DNA from: PALSA-612 sp963776735
GTDB lineage: Bacteria; Actinomycetota; Thermoleophilia; Gaiellales; Gaiellaceae
Length of the DNA: 64,000 bases
Direction of reading: 5' to 3'
NCBI GenBank assembly: GCA_963776735.1
Contig: CAVZNV010000018.1
Location: forward strand, 248,001 to 312,000
Shown here piece after piece: positions 50,517 to 59,534 of this stretch. The position numbers and the translations under genes are program-made. Each line of letters opens with the position of its first letter. Position 1 is the first letter of the stretch. Under the pieces are notes generated by a model, which worked only from the letters and a program-made list of their open reading frames with translations, was not told where the DNA came from and did not search any database.

Positions 50517-51281
50517 TCAGCCCTGTTCGGGTCGGCCGCTCAGCTCTTTCGGCCCACGAAGATCGCCCAGCCCAGATACGGGGCGTCTAACGCGCACGTA
50601 TTGCTCGCGCTGGCCTTTCTGGGCATCGCGAATCTCCGCTGCGCGCGGGTCGCCGGTGTGCGCTGCCAGCCACTCCTCGGCGGCTCGCCAGTGCAGGCTC
50701 TCGTAGCGGTCCCAGTCGTCTTCCGAGGCTGCGATCACTCCTGTCAGCACGAGGCCAGAGCTCTGGAAGCGTGCGATCGTCTCGTCGAGTGGGACGCAGG
50801 TCTCGGCGCCGACGAAGTCGCCCTCGCCGACCTGGTCCGGAAGCGGCCAGGTGCGCCAGAACGGCTCGCCGATCGCGACGAAACCGCCGCTCTTCACGGC
50901 TGGAGCGAGCCTTGCCGCGGCGTCTTCGATCGTCCCCCAGACGAAGCTCGCGCCGATGCACAGCGCCACGTCCCACGTTCCGGGCTCGAGCGGAAAGTCG
51001 GCGCCGTCGCCCGTGCGCACCTCGATCAGGCGCTCGAGCCCGCGCGCCGCGATCCGTGCCCGCGCCTCGTCGGCGAAGGCGGGCAGCCGCTCGACGCCGA
51101 CGATGCGGCAACCGTAGGTCTCGGCGAGCACGATCGCCGGCCCCGCCTTACCGCAGGCGATGTCGAGAACGCGGCTCTGCGGCGCGAGCCGCACGTAGTC
51201 GCCGAGCAGCCGGATCTTCTCGGCGCTGGTCGGATTCTGGATCTCGTGGTCGTGCTCGACGATCTCCCAGCGCCAGGACAC
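50517..51281 (-). CDS. SAM-dependent methyltransferase
   Basis: 254 residues. Motif I VLDIACGKAGPAIVLAETYG (about 38-57) followed by VGVERLPAFADEAR and the DVALCIGASFVWGTIEDAAA region. The start WRWEIVEHDHEIQNPTSAEK matches a group of actinobacterial methyltransferases of unknown substrate. -10 element 6 bp from GTG 51281. The C-terminal 25 residues are Arg/Gly-rich. Confidence 0.85.
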   Translation of the reverse strand: MSWRWEIVEHDHEIQNPTSAEKIRLLGDYVRLAPQSRVLDIACGKAGPAIVLAETYGCRIVGVERLPAFADEARARIAARGLERLIEVRTGDGADFPLEPGTWDVALCIGASFVWGTIEDAAARLAPAVKSGGFVAIGEPFWRTWPLPDQVGEGDFVGAETCVPLDETIARFQSSGLVLTGVIAASEDDWDRYESLHWRAAEEWLAAHTGDPRAAEIRDAQKGQREQYVRVRRPVSGLGDLRGPKELSGRPEQG

Positions 51282-51287
51282 GCGGGC

Positions 51288-51293
51288 AGCCTA
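51288..51293 (-). promoter_or_regulatory. -10 element of methyltransferase gene
   Basis: TAGGCT, 6 bp before GTG 51281. Confidence 0.5.
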
Positions 51294-51352
51294 GGCGAGC
51301 TGAGCGGAGGCGGGCGAGGTTGCGCTGGGGGTCGCTCGCCCGGCCTTCGGGA

Positions 51353-53767
51353 CTAGGACTTTGTGAGCGTGAACGAGACGGGATTGCTCTGGCAGTTGAT
51401 TCCCTTGTACGGGCCCGAGCTCCAGCCGATCTCGCCTTGCACGGAGCCGACCGCGCGTCCGTCGGAAGTCAGCTGGCCGCGGAAGTAGAAGCGTCCGTCG
51501 CCGCCTGCGTCGTTGTTGACGAAGAAGGCCTCGCTGAAGCTCCAGTCGGATTGAACGGTGATCGAGATCGGCGCGCTGGTGTAGAAATGCACATGGCCGG
51601 GCCGGCCGCAGTCGGCGTCGACCTGCGCCGTGACGTTTTGGAGGCTCTTGGCGGTGGCCGAGAAGTCGAACGACACGGGGTAGCCCTGATCCGAGGTACC
51701 CGAGTAATGCCCGGACGGAGGCGTCCCAGGAGCCGGAGGCTGAGGCTGGGTCGGCGGCGGAGGAGTTGAGGAAGCCCAGCTGACCGCGACCGCCGGAGAC
51801 GTGTGCCAGATGCGCACGATCGCGCCTTTCGCGCCATTCTTGCGCTGGATCCCCTCGGCCCGGAACGCGTCTGCGGCCGCGTTGCTCTCTGTCCAACGGC
51901 CGACACATGTCCGCGCGGCGCACTCGGCCAGCTTCGACCACGCGGAGGAGTTCTGACCGTGCCGCTGGATCAACAGCCGGTAGCCGCGCGGCAGCTTGGG
52001 CGCCAGCGCCGTCAGTGTCACGACCTTGCCGGTCGTCGCCGAGCCGCTCGACGGGGTCAGCGTCACCGCAGCACTGGTCGTCTTTGCCACCGGCAAGTGG
52101 AGGAGGCCGGCACCGAACTGGTTGTCCGGCCCCGTCGGGCCTGCGTCGGTCGCGTGCGACTGAAGGTACGACTCGATCTGAGCCGGACCGTAAGACGGGT
52201 ACTGCTGTGCGACGAGTGCGGCCGCGCCCGCGACCTCGGGCGAGGCTGCAGACGTGCCGGGGAAGCCGGATCCGTTGCCGCAGCTCGAGAACGGGCCGAA
52301 GATCGAGCTCGAGACAGCGTCATGGCCCGTGATGTCGGGTTTGACGCGTCCGTCGATCGTGGGGCCCTGTGAGCTGTACGGCTCGAGCGCGTCGGACTGC
52401 CAGCAAACCGCCCCGACAGCGAGTGCGGAAGGCGACGTCGCCGGAATCGAGATGCTCCCGGCGGGCACGGCGTACTGCAGCGACGACCCGTTCTGAGAAG
52501 TCAGCAGGTCGATCTGGGGTGTTCCGACAACATGGTTCGAGTACACGCCCCAGCCCACGAGCAGATTGCTGCCGGTGTTGTTCACCACCGGCGTGCAGCC
52601 ACCCTCCTCGGCCGGCTGACTCCCCGTCTGAGCGGAGTCCCAGTAGAAGATGATCTGGCCGGACGACGGATCGACAAGAGCGAGGCCGAGGTCGGACTGG
52701 GCGCTAGGCCGCTCGTTCCAGGTCAGCGAGGCGCAGATGCCCTCGCCGTTGAACCAGACCTGCCTGTCGAGCGTGTCGCCGTTCGCGAACTCGTGCAGGC
52801 GGTCGCCGTTCGTGTCCGTGAACGGGCCCGACCAGTTGTTCTGGCCGAAGTTCCCGGCCGAGTTCACCCACAGGATTCCAGCGCTCCGCGCATCGGACAC
52901 GAACGAATCGGCGATGCTCGTTCCGTCGCGGGGGGCGCCGAGGTCCATGAATCCCGCGGAGAAGTTAATGACCCTCGCTCCCTGGCTCTTCTCCCACAGC
53001 TCCGCCTGCTGGAGGTCCGCGACGGTGTCGCTGCAGGACAGGTATAGCCGGGCATCGGGAGCCATCGTGTGCATGATCTCCGCGACGGCTGTCCCGTGCT
53101 GGTTCTCCTGCGGGTCGGGGCTGCTGCCTGCGAAGTCGCCGCCGCAGGTGTCGGCCGTGACGACGTTGCTCGGAACGTTGCCGGCGGCCTTGGCCTGGGC
53201 GAGTCCGGCGAAGCTGTCGATGATCCCGACCTTGACGCCCTTGCCGGTGATGCCTTTCGCATGCAACGCGGACGCGCCGCTCGCGACGACCTCTTGTCCC
53301 GGGAAGGTCCCCGTGCGGAGATGGCCGAACTCGACGACCCTCGGCTGGGCTGCGACGAACGCGACTTGTGGCAGCCGTGAGAACGCCGCAAGCGATCTCG
53401 CCGGCACGAGCGCGAGCACGAACGAATGCCAGACGGTCTGAACTCGGCCGCCCAACCGGACGATCGCCCGACGCACCGGGGCCACCTTCGAGACGGTCGC
53501 CTGGACAGGCACCAGCCCGTGTACCAGGCGAGGTGTCGGCACTGTCAGGACACGCCCGTCTATCCGGATGCTCGTCGGTGCGATGAGCTGGCGAAGCGAC
53601 GAGTCGAGCTTCGGAAAGGCTTTGTTCCGCACGAGCGGGACCTGGTAAACGCGGCCGCCGGCCGCTGAGCCTTGGCTCAACGCTGCGGCCGGTCCGACGA
53701 ACACGGCAAGCGTGCAACCCAGCACGAAGATCCGAACACGATGAAGCGAACCTGACGACAACCGCAT
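51353..53767 (-). CDS. Secreted subtilisin-family (S8) serine protease
   Basis: 804 residues. Signal peptide 1-29, propeptide-like region to about 160, then the S8 domain: D184 (GIIDS), H224 (QHGTAVAE), N306 (NSAGNFG) and S506 (GTSAASPEVAGAA), the complete catalytic set with the oxyanion Asn. An insert of about 110 residues precedes the Ser block. The last 230 residues form a beta-rich, Ser/Thr-rich C-terminal region with a Pro-rich linker (TPPPPTQPQPPAPGTPPS) before a final domain. Probably secreted or wall-bound. Confidence 0.92.
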   Translation of the reverse strand: MRLSSGSLHRVRIFVLGCTLAVFVGPAAALSQGSAAGGRVYQVPLVRNKAFPKLDSSLRQLIAPTSIRIDGRVLTVPTPRLVHGLVPVQATVSKVAPVRRAIVRLGGRVQTVWHSFVLALVPARSLAAFSRLPQVAFVAAQPRVVEFGHLRTGTFPGQEVVASGASALHAKGITGKGVKVGIIDSFAGLAQAKAAGNVPSNVVTADTCGGDFAGSSPDPQENQHGTAVAEIMHTMAPDARLYLSCSDTVADLQQAELWEKSQGARVINFSAGFMDLGAPRDGTSIADSFVSDARSAGILWVNSAGNFGQNNWSGPFTDTNGDRLHEFANGDTLDRQVWFNGEGICASLTWNERPSAQSDLGLALVDPSSGQIIFYWDSAQTGSQPAEEGGCTPVVNNTGSNLLVGWGVYSNHVVGTPQIDLLTSQNGSSLQYAVPAGSISIPATSPSALAVGAVCWQSDALEPYSSQGPTIDGRVKPDITGHDAVSSSIFGPFSSCGNGSGFPGTSAASPEVAGAAALVAQQYPSYGPAQIESYLQSHATDAGPTGPDNQFGAGLLHLPVAKTTSAAVTLTPSSGSATTGKVVTLTALAPKLPRGYRLLIQRHGQNSSAWSKLAECAARTCVGRWTESNAAADAFRAEGIQRKNGAKGAIVRIWHTSPAVAVSWASSTPPPPTQPQPPAPGTPPSGHYSGTSDQGYPVSFDFSATAKSLQNVTAQVDADCGRPGHVHFYTSAPISITVQSDWSFSEAFFVNNDAGGDGRFYFRGQLTSDGRAVGSVQGEIGWSSGPYKGINCQSNPVSFTLTKS

Positions 53768-53871
53768 GGCCGCAGCCTCCCTGTCTTCCCTCCGTACTTC
53801 CCGCTCAGCCGCCGCCTGCCCGGCGTTGCCTTAACCCTCTACAAAAGACAGGTCCGAGTCAAGCTCGTCCG

Positions 53872-53890
53872 GGCAGGACACGTTCCTGCC
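53872..53890 (-). terminator. Hairpin after the metallopeptidase gene
   Basis: GGCAGGA and TCCTGCC around CACGT, 16 bp beyond the stop of the minus-strand metallopeptidase gene. Without a T run, so a U-tract-less terminator is the best reading. The 138-bp gap to the subtilase start holds nothing else I recognise. Confidence 0.4.
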
Positions 53891-53905
53891 GGCATTCGTC
53901 CTCGT

Positions 53906-55397
53906 CTAGCCGAGGCGTTCGCGGACGCGTTCGGTCACGGCGGCCATGTCGATCTCCGTGCCCGTCACGTCGCCGAGCAGTTCGTCCGCCGTCGGCCCCT
54001 GGCCCAGCGACCACAGCTCCCGCAGGAGCGAGCCGGCGTCACGCTGCGCGAACCAGTCGTTGCCGAAGCGCTCGCGCAAGTGGAAGCTCATCTGTGCCTC
54101 GAACGCCCACGCGCGCAGGTACTTGCTCACGTAGAAGCCCGCGTCGACGTCCGCGAGCCAGTCGGTCGGGCTCGGCTGCACCTTGAGCGCGCTGCCGAGC
54201 AGCTCGACGTAGCGTTCGCGAAACGGCAGCGGGTCATTGGCGGCCAGCAGCTCGAGCTCGTAGAGCAGCTTGGCGCAGTAGCGGCGAACGCCCCAGAGCA
54301 TCATCGCCGTGCCCTCCGCTGCGAACTCGGCCGGCTTCGCGAAGTCGAGGCGTCGCGACAACCACGCCGGGTTGTCGACGAGGTGCTCCATCAGGAACGC
54401 CCAGCCCTCGGTGACGGCGTTGTCGCCGAGCCGTTTCGCCTCCATCGGCAGACCCGCCGACGTGTTCGCGAAGTGCTCCGTGTGGCCGGCCTCGTGGAAG
54501 AGCGCGCGCCAGTCGTCGGGGCCGCCCATCGGCTTGATCACGAGCACGACTCGTCCCGGAACCTCGATCGGCGCGCAGAACGCCCGCGGTGACTTCTTCT
54601 CGCGTGCCTCGACGTCCAGCTCGACGTTCGGCTGCTTGCGCACGTCGATCCCGAGCCAGTCCAGCGTCCCCTCGAGCGCCGGCACCATGCCGGACGACGG
54701 AAACAGCGCGTCCCATTCGACGCCGCGGATCAGGCGCGGGGTGTCCCAGCGCTGAGCCTCGTCGAGCCCGATTCCGACCCGCTCACGGAACAGTTTGTCG
54801 AGCGCGTCCTCGAAGATGCGCTCGGTTTCGTCGAGCAACTGCCGGCACTGGTCGGCGAGCTCGTCGAGCTTGAAGCCGAAGCGCCGATGGAGATCGACGT
54901 AGTTGTCCGATCCCAGCGCCGGCACGGCGTCGCGGAGCACGGCCGCAGCCTCGAGATGCACCGGGTTCAGGTGCTCCTCGCCGAGCGCGTTGCGCGCTTC
55001 TTCGAGCGCCTGCCGCTTTGCGCGGTCGGGCTCGTTGGCCATCGCAGGCCGGATCATCCGGTACGGAATCGTCTGGCCGTCGACGGTCGTCTCGAGCGTC
55101 GCCTCCAGCTCCCCGGCTCGGGCCTCCTGGGCCTTCGTCAGGTTCCCGAGATAGCCGCTGCACGCGAACTGCCACAGCTCCTTCGCGCCCCGGTCGGACT
55201 TGGCCGGTCCGGCCAGCCCCAGCGCCGCGTCGAGTGTCGTCAGAATCCTCGTAGCGGCCGTAGATCGCCTCGATGTCCAGCTCGTCCTTGTAGCCCGCGA
55301 AGTGAAGGTAGTACTCCTCGAGCATGTCGGCCTCGAACCGGTCGGCGCGCTCGCGGTACTCCTCGATGTTCACGGTCTGGACGGACGAGTCGGGCAC
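53906..55397 (-). pseudogene. HEAGH metallopeptidase (M3-like), one frameshift
   Basis: Start (GTG 55397): MPDSSVQTVNIEEYRERADR..., a helical N-terminus to AIYGRYE at about 55250. The remaining frame continues as LTTLDAALGLAGPAKSDRG... through 383 codons from an internal ATG 55057. It holds ALFHEAGHTEHF (54482-54496), zinc ligands of M3/M2-type peptidases, and TEGWAFLMEHL with the third ligand Glu. Deleting one base of the GG at 55247-55248 gives YGRYEILTTLDAALG and restores about 496 residues. The ends match each other in style, so an error or very recent mutation is likely. Confidence 0.78.
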
Positions 55398-55402
55398 CGG
55401 TC

Positions 55403-55409
55403 TAGGATA
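55403..55409. promoter_or_regulatory. Shared symmetric -10 for two divergent genes
   Basis: TAGGATA: plus strand TAGGAT ends 10 bp before ATG 55419; minus strand TATCCT ends 6 bp before GTG 55397. One 7-bp site can serve both directions. Confidence 0.5.
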
Positions 55410-55418
55410 GTCGGCTCC

Positions 55419-56168
55419 ATGCCGGTCGATCCCGACGTCCGCTTCCCGGGCGAGTCCGAGGAGTACCGCCGCGAGCGAAATCGGCTTCTCGAGGCCGAAA
55501 TCGAGCTGCGGCGGGCGATCGAGCGGGTTGCGGCACAGCGGCGTGCGCTCCCGCCCGGAGGGGCGGTTCCCGAGGACTTCGTCTTCGAACGGGCCGGCGG
55601 CGGCGGCGAGGTGCGTTTCTCCGAGCTGTTCGAAACGGAGAAGGACACGCTCGTCGTCTACAGCTTCATGTTCCCGCGCTACTCAGGGGATACGAGGCCC
55701 GGACCGGAATCGGGCGCGACCGCGCAGCTGCCGCTGGAGGAGACGCCCTGCGCCTCCTGCACGTCGATCCTCGATTCCCTCGACGGCGCCGCTCGTCACC
55801 TCACGCAGCGCGTCAACCTCGCCGTGGTCGCGAAGTCCGATCCCGAGCGGGTCGGCGCCTTCGCCCGCGAGCGCGGCTGGCGCCACCTGCAGCTCCTCTC
55901 GTCGCGCAACAACACGTACAACCGCGACTACCACGCGGAGTCGCGCGACTTCGGGCAGCTGCCGATCCTGAACGTGTTCGTCCGCGACGGCGACGGGTTC
56001 CGCCACTCGTGGGCCACCGAGCTGATGTTCGCACCGCGCGAGGAGGGCGAGGATCCGCGCCACGTCGACGCCATCTGGCCTGTCTGGCACGTGCTCGACA
56101 TGACGCCGGAGGGGCGCGGCACCGACACGCGCTTCCCCGCGCTGCGCTACGGCGAAGACGCCCGGTAG
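55419..56168 (+). CDS. DUF899 family protein (thioredoxin-like fold)
   Basis: 249 residues. EEYRRERNRLLEAEIELRRA and RRALPPGGAV are the family start; TLVVYSFMFPRYSG and PCASCTSILDSLDGAARHL follow, with a C-x-x-C pair at the place where thioredoxin-like proteins keep theirs. Function unknown; the family is often linked to redox. Pairs with the divergent metallopeptidase. Confidence 0.85.
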   Translation: MPVDPDVRFPGESEEYRRERNRLLEAEIELRRAIERVAAQRRALPPGGAVPEDFVFERAGGGGEVRFSELFETEKDTLVVYSFMFPRYSGDTRPGPESGATAQLPLEETPCASCTSILDSLDGAARHLTQRVNLAVVAKSDPERVGAFARERGWRHLQLLSSRNNTYNRDYHAESRDFGQLPILNVFVRDGDGFRHSWATELMFAPREEGEDPRHVDAIWPVWHVLDMTPEGRGTDTRFPALRYGEDAR

Positions 56169-56176
56169 AGCCGGGC

Positions 56177-56182
56177 TAGGAT
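56177..56182 (+). promoter_or_regulatory. -10 element of yjbQ
   Basis: TAGGAT, 6 bp before GTG 56189. Confidence 0.5.
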
Positions 56183-56188
56183 GGGGCC

Positions 56189-56587
56189 GTGCACGAGATC
56201 ACGCTCAAGACCGACCGCCGGACGCAGCTGATCGAGATCACGGACGAGGTCAAGAAGGCGCTGAACGGCGCGAACGGCGCCTCGGCGGCGCTCGTCTATG
56301 TCCCGCACACGACGGCAGGCGTCACGATCAACGAGCGGATCGACCCCGATCTCGTCGACGACTTCGAGGACGCGCTGCAGAAGATTGTGGACGACGGCTG
56401 GCAGTGGCGGCACGAGGACAAGGACGGGCCGAACGCGCCGTCGCACGTTCGCGGTTCGTTGATCGGCCCCCAGGTGCTCGTCCCGCTCCGCGACGGCGAG
56501 CTCGCGCTCGGCACGTACCAGGGCATCTTCTTCTGCGAGTTCGACGGGCCGCGGGACCGCAAGGTCTACCTGGCTACGCTCGCGTAG
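56189..56587 (+). CDS. yjbQ: YjbQ/UPF0047 family protein
   Basis: 132 residues, typical size. VPHTTAGVTINERIDPDLVD carries the conserved His/Thr cluster, and LPLRDGELALGTYQGIFFCE-like end (VPLRDGELALGTYQGIF) is diagnostic. YjbQ has weak thiamine-phosphate synthase activity in E. coli; the physiological role is uncertain. Confidence 0.93.
   Translation: MHEITLKTDRRTQLIEITDEVKKALNGANGASAALVYVPHTTAGVTINERIDPDLVDDFEDALQKIVDDGWQWRHEDKDGPNAPSHVRGSLIGPQVLVPLRDGELALGTYQGIFFCEFDGPRDRKVYLATLA
56575..56580 (+). promoter_or_regulatory. -10-like element of the uracil methyltransferase gene
   Basis: TACGCT inside yjbQ, 9 bp before GTG 56590. Confidence 0.4.
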
Positions 56588-56589
56588 TC

Positions 56590-57957
56590 GTGGCCGCACC
56601 CGTCTCGCTCGACCAGGAGCTCGAGCTCCGCATCGACTCGCTTGCCTTCGGCGGGAACGGCGTCGCACGGCTGGACGGCTTCGTCGTCTTCGTGCGGCGC
56701 GGCCTTCCGGGCGACCTCGTGCGCGCCCGCGTGACGAAGGTGAAGCGCAGCCACGCAGAAGCCCTTGCGGTGGACGTTCTCGAACCTGGCCCGGTGCGAG
56801 TCGAGGCGCCGTGCGAGCACTACCCGGCCTGCGGCGGCTGCCGCTTCCAGGACCTCGCCTACGAGGCCCAGGTGGCCGAGAAGGAGAAGCAGGTCCGCGA
56901 TGCCCTGCAGCGGATCGGCGGCTTCGCCGAGCCGCCGCTCGAGCCGATCCTGCCCGCCGAGTCGGTCTTCCACTACCGCAACAAGCTGGAGTACTCGTTC
57001 ACCCAGACGGACGACGGGCCCGACCTCGGGCTGCACCGCGCCGGCCGCTGGGACGAGGTGCTGCCGATCGAGAAGTGCTGGCTGACGACCGACCTCGGCA
57101 ACGCGATCCGCAACGCCGTCCGCGACTGGGCACGCGAGGAGCGGCTCAGCGCCTACGACCAGAAGTCACACGAAGGCTTCCTCCGGCACCTCGTCGTCCG
57201 CGAAGGCCGCAACACGGGCCAGGCGCTCGTCGTCCTCGTGACCGCGCCCGGCGAGCTGCCCGACGAGGAGCACTTCGTCGACGTGCTGCGGCGCTTCCCG
57301 GAGATCCGCTCGATCCACTGGGCGATCAACGACCGGCCTGCAGAGGTCACCCGCGACCTGCCGACGCGGCTGCTCTCCGGCGAGGACGCGATCGAGGAGG
57401 AACTGTGCGGGCTCAGGTTCCGTGTAGGCCCGAACGCGTTCATGCAGACGAACACGGGGATGGCCGAGCGGCTCTACGAGCTCGCCGGCGAGTACGCGCA
57501 GCTCTCGGGCGGCGAGACGGTCTTCGACCTCTACTGCGGCACCGGGACGATCGCGCTGACCCTCGCCCGGAGTGCGCTCACGGTCTGGGGCGTCGAGGTC
57601 TCCGAGGAGGCAGTCTCGAACGCGATCGACAACGCTGCCTTGAACGCGATCGGCAACGCCGCGTTCTTCGCAGGGGAGGTCGGACGCTCGCTGGAGGAGC
57701 TGCACGAGCGCTCGGGCGACCCGGACGTCGTCGTCGTCGACCCACCGCGCGCAGGGCTCTCCGGCCGCGCCGTCCGGCAGATCGGCAAGCTCGCGCCGAG
57801 GCGCATCGTCTACGTCTCGTGCAACCCGACCACGCTCGCGGGCAACGTGAAGGACCTGACCGGGGAGTGGGGCTACACGCTCGAGCGCGTCCGGCCAGTG
57901 GACATGTTCCCGCACACCCCGCACGTCGAGGCGGTGGCGCTGCTCGTTCGCGGATAG
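56590..57957 (+). CDS. TrmA/RlmC/RlmD-family RNA (uracil-5) methyltransferase
   Basis: 455 residues. A TRAM domain (residues 1-60) is followed by the iron-sulfur cysteine cluster C-x5-CGGC (CEHYPACGGCRFQDL) and a fourth Cys after it (IEKCWLTTDLG). The SAM domain has VFDLYCGTGTIALTLA, DPPRAGLSGRA and the catalytic VSCNPTTLAGNV. It methylates U in 23S rRNA or tRNA; substrate position unknown. Confidence 0.93.
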   Translation: MAAPVSLDQELELRIDSLAFGGNGVARLDGFVVFVRRGLPGDLVRARVTKVKRSHAEALAVDVLEPGPVRVEAPCEHYPACGGCRFQDLAYEAQVAEKEKQVRDALQRIGGFAEPPLEPILPAESVFHYRNKLEYSFTQTDDGPDLGLHRAGRWDEVLPIEKCWLTTDLGNAIRNAVRDWAREERLSAYDQKSHEGFLRHLVVREGRNTGQALVVLVTAPGELPDEEHFVDVLRRFPEIRSIHWAINDRPAEVTRDLPTRLLSGEDAIEEELCGLRFRVGPNAFMQTNTGMAERLYELAGEYAQLSGGETVFDLYCGTGTIALTLARSALTVWGVEVSEEAVSNAIDNAALNAIGNAAFFAGEVGRSLEELHERSGDPDVVVVDPPRAGLSGRAVRQIGKLAPRRIVYVSCNPTTLAGNVKDLTGEWGYTLERVRPVDMFPHTPHVEAVALLVRG

Positions 57958-57958
57958 G

Positions 57959-57985
57959 TGTCCTCCGGGCGGCCCGCCGTTCGTC
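57959..57985 (+). promoter_or_regulatory. ECF42-type promoter candidate
   Basis: TGTCCT, 17-bp spacer, CGTC; ECF42 promoters are known for TGTCGA-like -35 and CGTC-like -10 sites. Lies upstream of the YCII gene. A CTTGGA-GATG-TCCAAG inverted repeat follows (57985-58000). Confidence 0.35.
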
Positions 57986-58017
57986 TTGGAGATGTCCAAG
58001 CGATCGAAGGAGGAACC

Positions 58018-58383
58018 GTGAAGTACGTGATGTTGATCCACCAGGGCTCGACGCCGCTCCCCGGAACGCCGGAGGTCGACCGGCTCTCCGAGGACGAGGT
58101 GAAGCAGATCTACGCCGACTACCAGGCGCTCAACCAGACGCCCGGTGTCACTCCCGGCGTGCCGATGGACAAGCCGGAGAACGCCACGACCGTTCGCGTC
58201 GAGGACGGCAAGGTGCTGACCACCGACGGCCCGTTCGTCGCGATCAAGGAGGCTCTCGGGGGTTACTTCATCCTCGAGGCGGACGATCTCGACGCGGCGA
58301 TCGAGCTCGCGGCGCGCATTCCGGCGGCGCGGCTCGGCGGGGCGATCGAGATCCGGCCCAGCGAGGCGTATTGGGCCAAGTAG
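58018..58383 (+). CDS. YCII/DGPF-domain protein
   Basis: 121 residues. MKYVMLIHQGSTPLPGTPEV, TTDGPFVAIKEALGGYFILE and ARIPAARLGGAIEIRPSEAY are the YCII pattern including the DGPF motif. GTG 58018 has a strong GGAGG. These proteins are encoded in front of ECF42 sigma factors; here it is the same, with the sigma start inside the end of this gene. Confidence 0.92.
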   Translation: MKYVMLIHQGSTPLPGTPEVDRLSEDEVKQIYADYQALNQTPGVTPGVPMDKPENATTVRVEDGKVLTTDGPFVAIKEALGGYFILEADDLDAAIELAARIPAARLGGAIEIRPSEAYWAK

Positions 58384-59534
58384 GCGTCGAGCGGGCATTT
58401 CGCGACGAGTGGGGTCGCGTCCTCGCCGCACTGATCGGCTTCCTCGGCGACTTCGACCTCGCCGAGGAAGCCGCCCAGGAGGCGTTCGCGATCGCCGCCG
58501 AGCGCTGGCCGCGCGAAGACGAGCCGGAGAACCCGCGAGCCTGGCTCGTCACGACTGCGCGTAACCGGGCCGTCGACCGGCTCCGCCGTGACCGCGTCTA
58601 CGCCGAGAAGCTGCGCCTGCTCGACGTCGCCCACGCGACGGAGGACGAGATGGACGAGACGGCGATCCCCGACGAGCGGCTCGAGCTGCTGTTCACCTGC
58701 TGCCACCCGGCGCTGGCGCTCGACGCTCAGGTCGCGCTGACGCTGCGCACGCTCGGCGGGCTGACGGTGGAGGAGATCGCGCGCGCCTTCCTCGTCCCGG
58801 ACGAGACGATGGCGAAGCGGCTCGTCCGTGCGAAGGCAAAGATCAGGTCGGCCGGCATCCCGTTCCGCGTCCCGCCGCCGCACCTCTTGCCCGACCGGCT
58901 GGCAGCTGTGCTTGCCGTCGTCTACCTGATCTTCAACGAGGGCTACGGCGGCCGCGGCGACCTGGCGAACGAGGCGATCCGGCTCGGGCGCGCGCTGGCC
59001 GGACTGATGCCGGACGAACCGGAGGTGCGCGGGCTGCTCGCGCTCATGCTGCTGAACGACGCGCGCCGCGACGCCCGCTTCGTCGACGGGGCGATCGTGC
59101 TGCTGCGCGACCAGGACCGCACGCTGTGGGATCGGTCGCAGATCGAGGAAGGCCGCGCCCTCCTCGCCCGCACCGAGCGGATCGGCCCGTACGCGCTCCA
59201 GGCCGAGATCGCGTCGCTGCACATGGACGATCCACCCGACTGGCCGCGGCTCGCCGAGCTGTACGGCGAGCTCGGCCGCGTCACCGGCTCTGCGGTCGTC
59301 GAGCTCAACCGCGCCGCGGCGATCGCCGAGGCAGGCGACGTGGAGTCCGCGCTCTCACTCCTCGACGACCTCGAGCTCGACCGCTACCACTATCTGCACT
59401 CGACGCGGGGCGAGCTCCTGCGGCGCCTCGACCGCACGGACGATGCGCGCGCCGCGTACGAGCGCGCGCTCGAGCTCGTGCACGCGGAACCGGAGCGTCG
59501 TTTCCTCGAGCAGAAGCTCGCCGAGCTTCCTTAA
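58371..59534 (+). CDS. ECF42-type sigma factor with C-terminal TPR-like extension
   Basis: 387 residues, about twice an ordinary ECF sigma. Sigma regions: EEAAQEAFAIAAERWPRE (region 2) and LRTLGGLTVEEIARAFLVPD (region 4). Extension residues 185-387: LPDRLAAVLAVVYLIFNEGY (the ECF42 hallmark) and helical repeats to the end. TTG 58371, overlapping the YCII gene, is the likely start. It probably controls its own YCII-sigma pair. Confidence 0.92.
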   Translation: MGQVGVERAFRDEWGRVLAALIGFLGDFDLAEEAAQEAFAIAAERWPREDEPENPRAWLVTTARNRAVDRLRRDRVYAEKLRLLDVAHATEDEMDETAIPDERLELLFTCCHPALALDAQVALTLRTLGGLTVEEIARAFLVPDETMAKRLVRAKAKIRSAGIPFRVPPPHLLPDRLAAVLAVVYLIFNEGYGGRGDLANEAIRLGRALAGLMPDEPEVRGLLALMLLNDARRDARFVDGAIVLLRDQDRTLWDRSQIEEGRALLARTERIGPYALQAEIASLHMDDPPDWPRLAELYGELGRVTGSAVVELNRAAAIAEAGDVESALSLLDDLELDRYHYLHSTRGELLRRLDRTDDARAAYERALELVHAEPERRFLEQKLAELP

